The notes below the pieces were generated by a model. The model saw nothing but the letters and a program-made list of their open reading frames with translations, was not told where the DNA came from and did not search any database. Below, in pieces: positions 1-9,344 of a DNA stretch of 64,000 nucleotides. The DNA comes from Quercus robur (lineage: Eukaryota; Streptophyta; Magnoliopsida; Fagales; Fagaceae). Numbering within the stretch: position 1 is the stretch's first letter; every line of letters starts with the position of its first letter. Position numbers and translations under genes: made by a program. Where the stretch lies: NCBI RefSeq assembly GCF_932294415.1, contig NC_065542.1, positions 49,578,942-49,642,941 on the forward strand, given 5' to 3'.

Positions 1-170
1 TGGAAATACCCATTTTTGTCTCTAGACGATTATCAAAGGGTCCACTTTTGAACATGTGGGCAAGAAAAATGACTTTTATAAATATCTTTGTTGCCTATGG
101 AAATACCCATTTTTGTCTCCTTGACGATTATCGAAGGGTCAGCTTTTGAACATGTGGCCAAGAAAATTGA
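1..170. repeat. Outer boundary module of the DC1 duplication, two tandem copies
   Basis: A module beginning TGGAAATACCCATTTTTGTC and running through CGATTATC to ACATGTGG occurs twice here (about 1-60 and 97-160). Its reverse complement occurs twice at about 39615-39690 and 39957-40020, and a diverged copy lies at 13917-13965. It marks the outer end of the inverted duplication that carries DC1 genes A and B. The window starts inside it, so the true limit is not visible. Confidence 0.8.
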
Positions 171-286
171 CTCTAGATATTTTGGTAAGATATTTCCAAA
201 TTTGTTAAATATGGTCTTAAGCTACATTTGCATAGAGAATTAACCATAAGCAAATATGAAAGCAAGCTTAGTTGGACTCTTTTCTT

Positions 287-567
287 GAGATTCAGATCCT
301 CTAGATTTCTTAGGGTACTTTACGAATAAATTTCTTTAAATCCTAACCACTCCTTAATGATTTAATGATCTAGATTCTGTCACGTCAGCATTCCACTAAT
401 AATATTCTTAAAATAATAAAATAACGTTGTAAACAAAACAATTAAGAATATTGTTAGTGGAATGCTGACATGGCAAAATCTAGATCATTATATCATTAAA
501 GAATGGTTAGAATATAAGGAAATCTATTTGGTAGATTACCCTAGAAAGTTTAGAGGATTTGAATCCC
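287..567. mobile_element. Fold-back MITE, 281 bp, present in arm A only
   Basis: The arms, each about 125 bp, are near-perfect inverted repeats. The ends are GAGATTCAGATCCTCTAG and the complement of CTTTAGAGGATTTGAATCCC. The element is flanked by the 7-bp direct repeat TTTTCTT at 280-286 and 568-574. The matching place in arm B (about 39500-39520) reads straight through with a single TTTACTT, so B is an empty site and the insertion came after the duplication. The superfamily is not assigned. Confidence 0.85.
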
Positions 568-898
568 TTTTCTTGGTATCAACTTGAATTCTTTGTGTAA
601 AAATGAAACCTGAATTTTAATCTGGACCTCAACTTTTTGTTTTATTTGTTAATGATTTAATATGAAAATGTTGCAACAAGTAAAACATAGGTATAATACT
701 TTTGATTCCAAGGGAAACCCTGCATAGAAGCCAGGATGTTCGTAGGAACAATTTAAAATAAGTAGAAAAAATAAAAATATATAATATACTTGCAAAAAAA
801 GAAAATTATATACATAATTATACATATTTTGTCTACCTAAATAAAATATTGAACATCTTGACTAGAGAATCTCAAGAATTGGGTTCAACAAAAATTAG

Positions 899-1087
899 AG
901 TAATGCTAGGAATAAAACAAAATGACACAACAATTTTACAAAATTCTTAATTTAGCATATCCACTCACTTACGGGTCCATCACAATCATTAATTTTTTAA
1001 AAATAATTTAATTAATTTAAATTTTTTGGTATACTAATTTAGGAATGTTGTAAAATTGTTGTGTCATTTGGTTGTATCCTAACATTA
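899..1087. mobile_element. MITE with TIRs of about 55 bp, shared with arm B
   Basis: The left end (TAATGCTAGGAATAAAAC...) and right end (...GGTTGTATCCTAACATTA) are imperfect inverted repeats containing the shared core ATGACACAACAATTTTACAA. The same element lies at 38983-39175 in arm B, so it was inserted before the A/B duplication. It has no coding capacity. The family is uncertain. Confidence 0.75.
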
Positions 1088-1407
1088 ATCACAAAAAATA
1101 ATTTCAGCCTACGAAACATAACCCTTCAACAAAAAATTAAAAGCCCAAATATCAACAATAAAAATTGGCACAATTTTATGTGCTGTTCGAGCTTTCTCTC
1201 CAAATATCTCCAAACATAACCCAAACAAGCAACAAGATTAAGCCAAAGTCTAAAGGAGACTAGTATTCCCCCCCCCCCCCCCCCCAAAAAAAAAAAAAAG
1301 ACTAGAAGATTTATGGTCTCTAAATAGGCAAAGAAAAATCCAAAATTGTGAGGAGTATAGATAGGCCTCAAAGTGGATAATATTTACATAGTTGGGGTGA
1401 GGTCATT

Positions 1408-1411
<4 letters not shown>

Positions 1412-1471
<60 letters not shown>
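1412..1471. repeat. (AT)n followed by (AG)n microsatellite
   Basis: Pure AT dinucleotides pass directly into AG dinucleotides just outside the left TIR of the next element. The equivalent (AT)n tract is at about 22378-22408 in the second copy of this module. Confidence 0.95.
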
Positions 1472-1474
<3 letters not shown>

Positions 1475-2502
1475 GTTCAAGTTACATCTGGTGTAACTTG
1501 ATGAGAGTTACACTATTTTTTACTATAGATTTCTAATCGATCTAATGGTTAAAAAAATAGCATTAAATGCTAATTGATTTACACATTATTTACTTAATTA
1601 ATAGCAGTTTTTTTTCCTCTCTCCTTACTCATTATTTAAAACCTTTTTCATATATATATATATTGGCCGAATGACTTTACAAATGTATTTACAATACTCT
1701 TTTACCCTACATCTTCTTCTACTAGACTACCACTACTACTCTCTCTTTCCTTATACCTGTCTGCCGTACCTTTCTTTGTTTTCCTTTTTTTTTTTTTCTA
1801 AAGTCTTTTTTTTTTTTTTTTATAGGATTCTTTCTAAGTCTTTGTTCCTCCTCTCTATTCTCTTGCGCCACTTTCAGATTGGATCTATTATCTCCCCTAG
1901 CCTACTTTTTTTTAAAAAATTTTTATTTTTATTTATTTTAATTTTTATCTCTATGTAGTTTCATTTGGAGCTTCTTTTTTATTTTTTATGCTAAGAAATA
2001 TTTGACGCCCATAACTCTTGAAACCAAAAGAAGAAAAAAATGGAAGAGAAAATTTGAAGATAGCCTTTGAATCCAAAAATTATTAGAAAATTAATTGTAG
2101 TTGTGTTGTTGATGACTTGATGAAATTGTTACCCCCCAAAAGGATCTCTATCAAAAGGAAATTCATCATCATTGAACTGATTTTAAATTGATGATATGAC
2201 AGTAATTTTCTGATGCTTATAATTGCTGCTCCTGGTGTTAATATTTTTGCTTGAACATTTTATGAAAATGGACGAGAAAAGTGATAGAGGAAAAATGAAT
2301 TATAGTGAAATAAAGAGAGAGAAAAAGAGAGACAAGAAGTAATTAACAAGGAGAGAGTTATTAAGGATGTTGTTAATTAGGTAAGTATTTAATGAGATAT
2401 GAAAAAATTGTGCTTTCTTTTTGACCGTTAGATCTTTTGGAAATTTATGGCTTAAAAAATGTGTAACTCTATAAGAGTTACATCAGGTGTAATTTGAACT
2501 TA

Positions 2503-2507
<5 letters not shown>
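1471..2507. mobile_element. TIR element of about 1.04 kb, non-autonomous
   Basis: The left end (GATGAGTTCAAGTTACATCT...) is an imperfect inverted repeat, about 46 bp long, of the right end (...ATCAGGTGTAATTTGAACTT ATCTC). It lies between AT-rich microsatellites. The inside is pyrimidine-rich on + and has no convincing reading frame; the 95-codon open frame at 1671-1958 is low-complexity Phe/Leu/Ser and I do not call it a gene. It belongs to the same family as the 0.4 kb element that follows. Confidence 0.7.
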
Positions 2508-2540
<33 letters not shown>

Positions 2541-2544
<4 letters not shown>

Positions 2545-2941
2545 TTGGGTTTAAGTTACACCTGGTGTAATTCTAAACAATGTTACATCACCCAATAACT
2601 TGTTATAGAATTCATATTTTGAGAATCCCATCGTTGAATTACATGTTCTATATGTTTTTAACATGCATGCCAATTTTCATACTAATTGAATGTAATTTAT
2701 CATTTGATCTATATATAAACTTATTTTTTATGCATTATTTTAAACTATAAAAACTTGAATTTAAACAATTGATTGATGACATAGCCATTGATCTTTTATC
2801 ATCTTTAAATTTTGCAAGCACGGAAAATATACGAAAATAATGTAATCTAATAGTGGATTTGTCAAAATTTGCATCTAATTAATCAATATTGAGTGGTGTA
2901 ATATTGCTTAAAATTACATCAGTGTAATTTGAACCCAACCC
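2541..2941. mobile_element. MITE of about 0.4 kb, related to the preceding element
   Basis: The TIRs are about 48 bp: GTTGGGTTTAAGTTACACCT at the left and the inverse of TGTAATTTGAACCCAACCCA at the right. It sits between (AT)n and ATATAAATA tracts, suggesting insertion into TA-rich DNA. A truncated second copy of the left end follows at 2947-3025. Confidence 0.75.
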
Positions 2942-2946
2942 ATATA

Positions 2947-3025
2947 AATAGAGTTGGGTTCAAGTTACACCTAGTGTAATTCTAAGTAATGTTATATCAC
3001 CTAATAACTTGTTATAGAATTCTTA
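2947..3025. mobile_element. Truncated copy of the same MITE (left end only)
   Basis: It repeats the first 80 or so bases of the 2541-2941 element (GAGTTGGGTTCAAGTTACAC...) and then stops at unrelated sequence. Sequence from about 3058 to 3115 is then the unique block also found at about 22550-22612 in the uninserted version of this module. Confidence 0.65.
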
Positions 3026-4479
3026 CACTCTTAGCTAACTCATATACCCTTAGCTACTAAGAAAATTAACTTTTCTTGCATGACATTTGATCTCCTAAGT
3101 CCTACCTGCTCCTCCAATTTTCATTTATTATTTATTACTAGTCGCCAACCCGTGCTATGCACGGGAACCTACCTATTTATGTGGTAAACTAAATTGATTT
3201 TATAAAATTTTAAATTGATTAAGAAACTATATTATTGCATGAATTGCTCTTGTATAACTTCAATTTGTGTTACAATTTGATAAAGAAGTCATTGTTTGAA
3301 CGTGCAATGACTTACGAAAAATATTAAAGAATAGTTCATGACTATAAACTTATAACTATTGAAAAGAATCAAAAGATTAAGAGCTTAAAAATTATAAAAA
3401 TATATGTGTGTGTGACTACACAACAGAGAAATATAAGAGAAAAATTTGTTACACTCAAAATAATAATTCATGGTTATAATTATTGAAATTTTCCAGATAG
3501 TTTTGGATATTACAAAAATATAACTCAAAAAGTCAGATGTTAAAACTTCCAAAAGGCCAAAAAATATTAAGGAATCATAAGATTTACATCCTATAAATTA
3601 TTGAAACAAAACTATATATATATATATATATATATGATTTTATAATAGAGAAATATAAAAGAAAAATTGATTACCTTCAAAAGAATAATACATGGTATAG
3701 TTGTTGAAATCTGCTAAACATGTTCAAATATTGCAAAAACTAACACAAAATATATGACTATTCAAAAGAGAAAAATAAGAAGAAGAAAAAAGTATATGAA
3801 CCTATAAAGTAATTAGTTTTAAATTTTAATGGGTCTAAACTTTAAACAATGAAAAAAAATCACATGTTAGGTTGTGTTCCTAGCAACCTTGAAAGTAAAA
3901 GTAAAGGGAAAAAAAAAAACCATGAAATACCATCAGCCAATAAGTTTTAATGGGTTTAAACTACAAACAATGAACAAAAATAATCATAAACAATCACAGG
4001 TGCAGGGTTTGGTTACCAAGATCAGATGGTTGTAAAACACAACATTTCAACATTAATTTAGGGTTATGCAGAAGGCAACATAAATGACAGAAAATTGTTT
4101 TTACATTGTCTGCTATGCCAACCATCTAAATATATTAATTCCAAAAAAAATTAAATAAAATAATTCCTAGAATTATATGAGATAATTAAGAAGAACATCA
4201 AGCCCTTGCGTGGATGTTATTTGTGGACGGCTGTCCATCACTGCAATTCATAGATTTTGTTGTTAATAAGACAATCGAGTTCAAAACTAAAAGCAATTAG
4301 GTGGCCTTTGTACTACAGGATTTGTTCTCGTTGAAGAATCAACTTGCTTCCTGCTATGGCTTCAATTTGATATGTGTGTTTTCTTTGTGAAAATTTGAGT
4401 GAGTATGAAGGGTTTCGACCTTGGTAGAAGTTTATATTTGTGAAAATTTTTGTTATAGAATTTTAGTTGAAATAGAATT

Positions 4480-5090
4480 TTCAAGCTTTTGAAACATATA
4501 TCTAATAGAATTTTATTTATACTAAACTATTGTAATACTTGATAAGATATAAAACCAAAAATAAAAAGAATCTAAAATAAAAAGAAAAAGAAAAAGAAAA
4601 TAGTGATGACGTGGAAAATTGTGGGAGCTCCAAAGGCTATTTTCAAGCTTTTGAAACATATATCTAATAGAATTTTATTTAAACTAAACTATTGTAATAC
4701 TTGATAAGATATAAAACCAAAAATAAAAAGAATCCAAAATAAAAAGAAAAAGAAAAAGAAAATAGTGATGACGTGGAAAATTGAACCAAAAATAAAAAGA
4801 ATCTAAAATAAAAAGAAAAAGAAAATAGTGATGACGTGGAAAATTGTGGGAGCTCCAAAGGCTATTTTCAAGCTTTTGAAACATATATCTAATAGAATTT
4901 TATTTAAACTAAACTATTGTAATACTTGATAAGATATAAAACCAAAAATAAAAAGAATCCAAAATAAAAAGAAAAAGAAAAAGAAAATAGTGATGACGTG
5001 GAAAATTGAACCAAAAATAAAAAGAATCTAAAATAAAAAGAAAAAGAAAATAGTGATGACGTGGAAAATTGTGGGAGCTCCAAAGGTTTC
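4480..5090. repeat. Tandem repeat inside Helitron copy 1
   Basis: A block running from TTTTCAAGCTTTTGAAACAT through A/G-rich AAAAAGAAAAAG tracts to GACGTGGAAAATTGTGGGAG is repeated about three times. Copy 2 has about two units at 12180-12560. Unit number therefore differs between the two Helitron copies and accounts for part of their length difference (3468 versus 3241 bp). Confidence 0.85.
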
Positions 5091-5092
5091 GG

Positions 5093-5125
<33 letters not shown>

Positions 5126-6013
5126 CCACAAACCTGCGCGTTGCGCATGATAATTATTTTTATGGTAGTTTTATTAAATTTTTTTTATACAATTTAAACT
5201 AATTTAATAAAGAGTAATGTATTTTGTAATTATATTTTTATTCATTATAAGAATAATCATAAATGGAATATAGAAACAATCATAAATCATAAATTTAATA
5301 ATTTTTGTTGTACTAAAATGAAAAAAAATACAATTTTTCTCAAAAATTCAAAAGGCAATTTAACGAAAATATTTATTTTTTAATAAAAGTTATTTATAAC
5401 ATTTTGTGAATCATTAAAAAGAAAATAAAATTTAGAAATTATTCTTTTAGTTTTAAACAAACTTTCTCAAACTTATTTTTTCTGCCTACAATCCAAAACA
5501 CTGAAAAAAGTAACTAAAAAAATTAATAAAACTTAACTATGATTAATTGAACCAATTAGGAAAAAAAAATTGTTATTTATAATCTACTAAGGTTATTTTC
5601 TTTGCGGAAATTGTAATTTCGTCCACCCAAAACATATTATCAAATAATCAATTATTAGCAAAATCTAAGAATTAAATTTTTATATATGCATTGTTATAAA
5701 ATAATAATAATAATAATTAAAGTAAAATTGCGAAAGATAAAATTTGTCTCTCATCCAATAACTTTTGTTTAGCCAACCTTTGCTTTTCTCTAAATAAATT
5801 GCATTATAGAGTACTTTGTCCACCACAAAGGATTAAAAAATAAACAAAAATGATTAAAGTTTCATAGTTTAACATCTAAATTGAGCACTATAAAAATCAT
5901 GCTATCAAATTACAGTAGCTACCAAATTAAATTATCCAAATCATGCTATGTATTAGAATAATATTATATTTTTATATTTAATCCTTTATAATGCAATAGG
6001 ATAACATTTAACA

Positions 6014-6017
<4 letters not shown>

Positions 6018-6073
<56 letters not shown>
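6018..6073. repeat. (AG)n microsatellite in Helitron copy 1
   Basis: About 27 AG units; the counterpart in copy 2 (11213-11241) is shorter. A second compound (GT)n(GA)n tract lies at about 6175-6224. Confidence 0.95.
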
Positions 6074-6075
<2 letters not shown>

Positions 6076-6173
6076 TGAATCGCATTAACCTAAAGTAGAT
6101 TAAAGAATATAAAAAATTATCAACCTAAAGCGAAGATGCAAGAAAAATAAAAAATAAAAATTCACTCAAAAAT

Positions 6174-6226
<53 letters not shown>

Positions 6227-6523
6227 CTTTTTTTTGTAAGGAAAAACTATGCATGGAATGAATGAGATAGTGACAAATTTATAGTAAGAAAGTGTGAATA
6301 AGAAGAGACAAAAATAGAGGAAGATGAAGGGAAAGATGAAGAATGATATTAATGTAGAGAGTAGTGGAGAGATGAGAAGGTGAGAGACTAAGAGAAGGAG
6401 AAAGGTTAGAGAAGTAGTGGGGAGATGAAAAGGTAAGGGAGGAAGAAAGGTTAGAGAAGTGTAAATATGAAATAAAAAAAATTATAAATAATTATAAGAA
6501 AATGGAAAAAAAAAAAAAAAAAA

Positions 6524-6562
6524 GATGATGACGTGGACGTTGACGTGGCTCAACGTGAGCGC
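6524..6562. promoter_or_regulatory. Cluster of four ACGT cores at the 5' end of Helitron copy 1
   Basis: ACGT occurs at 6531-6534, 6537-6540, 6543-6546 and 6553-6556, two of them as GACGTGG, the kind of core bound by plant bZIP factors. It lies about 1 kb upstream of the gene A leader exon. The mirror cluster is at about 10703-10735 in copy 2. Binding and any effect on gene A are inferred. Confidence 0.35.
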
Positions 6563-6609
6563 AGCAGCATTAAACGCTACGCTTCAGCTTTTAGTAATAT
6601 ATTGATTGA

Positions 6610-7246
6610 TTGATTATTATTATTTTTTTAAAGGAGGTCAGTGTGAAACTAAATATGTCTATTTCACTCCCATTAAAAAAAAAACAAAAAGTCTATTTCG
6701 CTCCCATTAAAAAAAACAAAAAGTCTATTTCACAGAAGAAGAGTATAAACTAGAAACAAGCAGCTAAAAATTATGAAGTCATCTTCTAATTGGACAGAAA
6801 AACCAGCCTGGAGAGAGAGCGATTGACTTAATTCTTTTTTTCTCACATTCACACTGCCAATCTTAAAGCAGTTGCCACCTGCTTTCTCCTTGTGTTTTCC
6901 ATTTTGGACGAAAGATTCCGCTCTCACCAACTAAGAATTTCCCATTTTTATTTATTAGCAACAATTGTTTGCATGTTTGGAACTATTTTTGTTAACTAAA
7001 GTCATCTTTGACTGTCTTTTTACTTCCACTTCTCTGTTCCTGTTTCTGTTGACTACCTAGAACCCAGTTCTTAAATTTGAAGATTTTGTCTTTTGCTTCA
7101 TTGTTTACTGACTGAAGGTACATGTAAGGATTTTGTTTGTGTGTGTAATATATGGCTTAGTTGAGGTATGTTTTACATGTGAATTTGGAAACATATATTA
7201 GACTTTCATTAATTCTTTGTTTCTGTACTTCGGTTTTCTTTCCTAT
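6610..7246 (+). other. Leader-like module of unknown origin within the insertion
   Basis: This stretch continues the module found uninterrupted at 22620-22985 (GAGGTCAGTGTGAAACTAAA..., GATTCCGCTCTCACCAACTA...). It contains TTGAC-type motifs (about 7048) and a possible splice donor (ACTGAAG|GTACATG, about 7116). It is pyrimidine-rich and resembles a 5' leader with a first intron, but no downstream exon can be tied to it. It ends at the repeated block that returns to the original DC1 promoter at 7247. Confidence 0.4.
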
Positions 7247-7284
7247 GATCTATCTCTAAATAGGCAAACAAAAATCCAAAATTG

Positions 7285-7568
7285 AACAAACTACTTTTCT
7301 AGTCAAAAGAATTAAAGAAGTGTGTATAGCTGTCTAAGTATAGTCCTATTGTTGACCCTTAAAAGAAAGAAAAAAAGAAGCTACTACTACCAGTACCACT
7401 ACTAGCCCTCCCAGTCCACACACCAACCAAACCAAAAGGCAAGTTTCATCTCTCTACAAGAAGTGTTTGAACCTTTTAGGCCCTTTACTCTCCCACACCA
7501 AATCGGCTAGCAGCAGAGATTATTGAAGACTTTGCTGCCCATCTGACTCTCAGATAATCTATATCAAG
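7285..7568 (+). promoter_or_regulatory. Proximal promoter and leader exon of DC1 gene A
   Basis: The segment is conserved in inverted orientation upstream of gene B (38483-38765) and in part upstream of C and D (the phrase GCTAGCCGATTTGGT at 7506, 42000 and 57384). The 3' part is presumably the 5' untranslated exon, ending at the donor ATATCAAG|GTATGA. No clear TATA box is seen. A TTGACC motif lies at about 7352, a W-box-like core found in many promoters and weak evidence by itself. Confidence 0.55.
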
Positions 7569-7697
7569 GTATGAGTCCATCTCCAACCATTTTTCTCCAC
7601 ATTTGGATAATCTATAAATTCCTTTTTTTTGCTAAACAAGTTGGATTTTATTTTTATTTATTTATTTTTTTATTATTTTTTTTTTCACGTTGTAAAG
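7569..7697 (+). other. Intron in the 5' leader of gene A
   Basis: A consensus donor (CAAG|GTATGAG) and a T-rich tract ending TTGTAAAG|ATG bound a 129-bp intron whose acceptor directly abuts the start codon. The same layout is present in gene B (38376-38482) and recognisable in D. Removing it discards the open stretch at 7629-7697, which would otherwise add 23 hydrophobic residues to the protein. Confidence 0.75.
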
Positions 7698-9344
7698 ATG
7701 GAAAATCAACATGTTTGCAACAATGAGCATTCTTTGGTATTCAATGAAGACGAGAGAAGAGGACTTCTTTGTTGGGCATGCAGGGAACCAGTATTGGGTC
7801 CTAGTTATAGTTGCATAAAATGCAACAAGTTTCACCATCATAAATCGTGTGCAGAACTACCTCGTGAGTTGCAACATCCTTTGCATCCAAAACATTCTCT
7901 TATTCTCTTTGCGGAATGGAAACGTGTTTGTGACAAAGAGTATAGCAAATGTGAAGTCTGCAAAGAATTTCTTGAGGAATACACTTACGGTTGTTCCCAT
8001 TGCAACTTTAACCTTCACAGCAAATGTGCTTCTTTACCACTCACCATAGAAACTGAAGTCCATGACCACCCATTAACACGCATGTGGAAGTCAATAAAGT
8101 TCACTTGTGACCTTTGTGGCAAAGAAGGCAATGTGCCCTTTCTTTGTGCATCGTGCAATTTCTGTATTCATCCAAGTTGTGCGTCTTACGTACGCAATGT
8201 CAAAGTTATACGTCATGACCACATCCTCCACCTTACCATTTCTTCTCTTGAAGTTAGTCAATCTGTTTCCCGATTTTGTCGCCTCTGTGTTCAGAAAGTG
8301 GACATAGATTATGGGTTTTACTATTGCTCAAGTTGCGATTTTGTTGCCCACCTTGACTGTGCTACGGACAAGGAAAATAGGGAGGACATAAATTTGATAA
8401 AACTTATAGATGAGTCAAAAAATGATGATCTAGAGCTGGATGGATCTATAAACTCAAAAACTTACATAGTCAAAAAAATCAATGTAGGTGAGGATGGAAT
8501 TGAAATTGCCACAGAAATCAAACACTTCAGTCATGAACATGACTTAAAGCTTACCAATGAGGTTGAGAATAACAAAAAATGTGATGGTTGCTTACGAGTC
8601 ATTCTCCCTCCATTTTACAGTTGTACCAAGTGCAACTTCTTTCTTCATAAATCTTGTATTGAATTACCTAGAAAAAAACGACACCCACTTCATCGACACC
8701 CACTCAACCTTCTCCCAAAGGCACCTTATAGGAGTAAGTTATTTAGGTGTGATGCTTGTTGCCAAGATTGCAATGGCTTCACCTACCATTGTGAGGAATG
8801 CAACTTTGATCTTGATGTTCAATGTAGTTTGATGTTGGACGTCCTTATCCACAAAGGGCACGAGCATTATCTTCACCTCTCCAACACAAGATATGAACAA
8901 AAATGTAGTAGTTGTGACTTTGAAAGTTTCCAAGTATATCGTTGTATTACTTGTGAATTTGCATTAGACTTTAAATGTGCTACACTACCACTTACTGCAA
9001 GGTACAGACAACATGAGCATCCCTTCACTCTCAATTATGCTGTTGAAGATGACTCTGGTGAATATTATTGTGATATATGTGAAGAAGAACGAGATCCAAA
9101 GCTTTGGTTCTACTACTGTGCAGATTGTAGTTATCCTGCTCATCCAAAATGTATTCTTGGGAACTACCCAAATTTTAAGTTTGGAAGTGCTTACTCATTT
9201 TATTGTCACCCACACCCCCTTACATTCATTGAGAAAATTAGAGACCATCCTACTTGTCACAAATGTGGCCATCCCTGTGAAGAATTTATCTACCAATGTG
9301 CCCCGTGTAATTTCAACTTGCACAGGCCTTGTTTATTGAAATGA
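7698..9344 (+). CDS. DC1 domain (Cys/His-rich C1-like) protein, copy A, intact
   Basis: The protein has 548 residues and nine DC1 (C1_2-type) zinc-binding modules at roughly residues 10-51, 64-110, 122-161, 172-221, 278-320, 332-376, 387-427, 439-485 and 503-545. Each has the pattern H-x-H or similar, CxxC, then CxxCxFxxHxxC. Modules 6 and 7 have LD in place of LH before the final Cys. A charged linker (about 222-275, rich in Asp/Glu/Lys) separates modules 4 and 5. There is no signal peptide, transmembrane segment or catalytic domain. I start at the ATG encoding MENQHV because a leader intron ends just before it; an in-frame ATG at 7629 lies inside that intron. DC1 proteins are plant-specific, usually intronless in the coding part, often clustered, and several have been linked to stress, hormone or defence responses; the ligand of this one is unknown. 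It is the only intact copy in the window. The inverted, frameshifted paralogue is at 36461-38375. Helitrons in opposite orientations flank the gene. Confidence 0.93.
   Translation: MENQHVCNNEHSLVFNEDERRGLLCWACREPVLGPSYSCIKCNKFHHHKSCAELPRELQHPLHPKHSLILFAEWKRVCDKEYSKCEVCKEFLEEYTYGCSHCNFNLHSKCASLPLTIETEVHDHPLTRMWKSIKFTCDLCGKEGNVPFLCASCNFCIHPSCASYVRNVKVIRHDHILHLTISSLEVSQSVSRFCRLCVQKVDIDYGFYYCSSCDFVAHLDCATDKENREDINLIKLIDESKNDDLELDGSINSKTYIVKKINVGEDGIEIATEIKHFSHEHDLKLTNEVENNKKCDGCLRVILPPFYSCTKCNFFLHKSCIELPRKKRHPLHRHPLNLLPKAPYRSKLFRCDACCQDCNGFTYHCEECNFDLDVQCSLMLDVLIHKGHEHYLHLSNTRYEQKCSSCDFESFQVYRCITCEFALDFKCATLPLTARYRQHEHPFTLNYAVEDDSGEYYCDICEEERDPKLWFYYCADCSYPAHPKCILGNYPNFKFGSAYSFYCHPHPLTFIEKIRDHPTCHKCGHPCEEFIYQCAPCNFNLHRPCLLK

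Larger units (their letters stand above)
171..1348. repeat. Left arm of the inverted DC1 duplication (distal upstream region of gene A)
   Basis: Apart from MITE insertions, this stretch matches in inverted orientation the sequence upstream of gene B (about 38770-39600). Shared blocks include the segment around 620-720 (counterpart near 39340-39440) and the segment 1300-1348 (counterpart near 38765-38810). I see no gene in it. A run of C followed by a run of A at about 1269-1299 is a homopolymer expansion; gene B has only a poly-T run (read on +) at the matching place, near 38806. Confidence 0.8.
3138..6605 (-). mobile_element. Non-autonomous composite Helitron, copy 1
   Basis: On the minus strand the element begins TCAATATATTACTAAAAGCT and ends CTAG. 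A perfect 7-bp-stem hairpin (CCCGTGC-ATA-GCACGGG, 3149-3165) lies 7 bases before the CTAG. It is inserted between A and T, as Helitrons are. The related module at 22.3-23.0 kb lacks it, giving a near-empty site. No Rep/helicase frame is present. It contains a second, internal Helitron-like 3' end at 5122-5147 (hairpin TGCGC-AAC-GCGCA, then CTAA), an internal tandem repeat, and long GA and GT tracts. The matching inverted copy is 10659-13899. Confidence 0.88.
1349..7284. mobile_element. Composite 5.9 kb insertion in the promoter of gene A
   Basis: In arm B the promoter reads continuously through the block ending ...AAAAATCCAAAATTG into AACTAACTACTTTTCTAG. In arm A that block occurs twice, at 1311-1348 and 7247-7284, with 5.9 kb between. 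The inserted DNA contains TIR elements, a Helitron (3138-6605) and a leader-like module (6610-7240) that recurs without the Helitron at 22317-22985. The 38-bp flanking repeat is too long for an ordinary transposase target duplication, so the insertion mechanism is unclear. Confidence 0.7.

Noticed and set aside
1126-1371. 81-codon minus-strand open frame
   Set aside because: It depends on translating the poly-C/poly-A run as Gly and Phe repeats. There is no domain, and the frame is not kept in arm B.
4684-4884. Open frames within the A/G-rich tandem repeat of the Helitron (also 12134-12361)
   Set aside because: They are translations of AAAAGAAAAAG-type repeats and vary with repeat number.
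7629-7697. In-frame ATG that would lengthen the gene A protein by 23 residues
   Set aside because: It lies in a T-rich tract between good splice signals (GTATGAG ... TTGTAAAG). The added residues are hydrophobic low complexity, and the same intron layout exists in gene B.
8107-8933. Other open frames inside DC1 coding sequence (also 36406-38417 and 44267-45597)
   Set aside because: They are shadows of the DC1 frames on the same or opposite strand. They lack the Cys/His pattern and any independent support.
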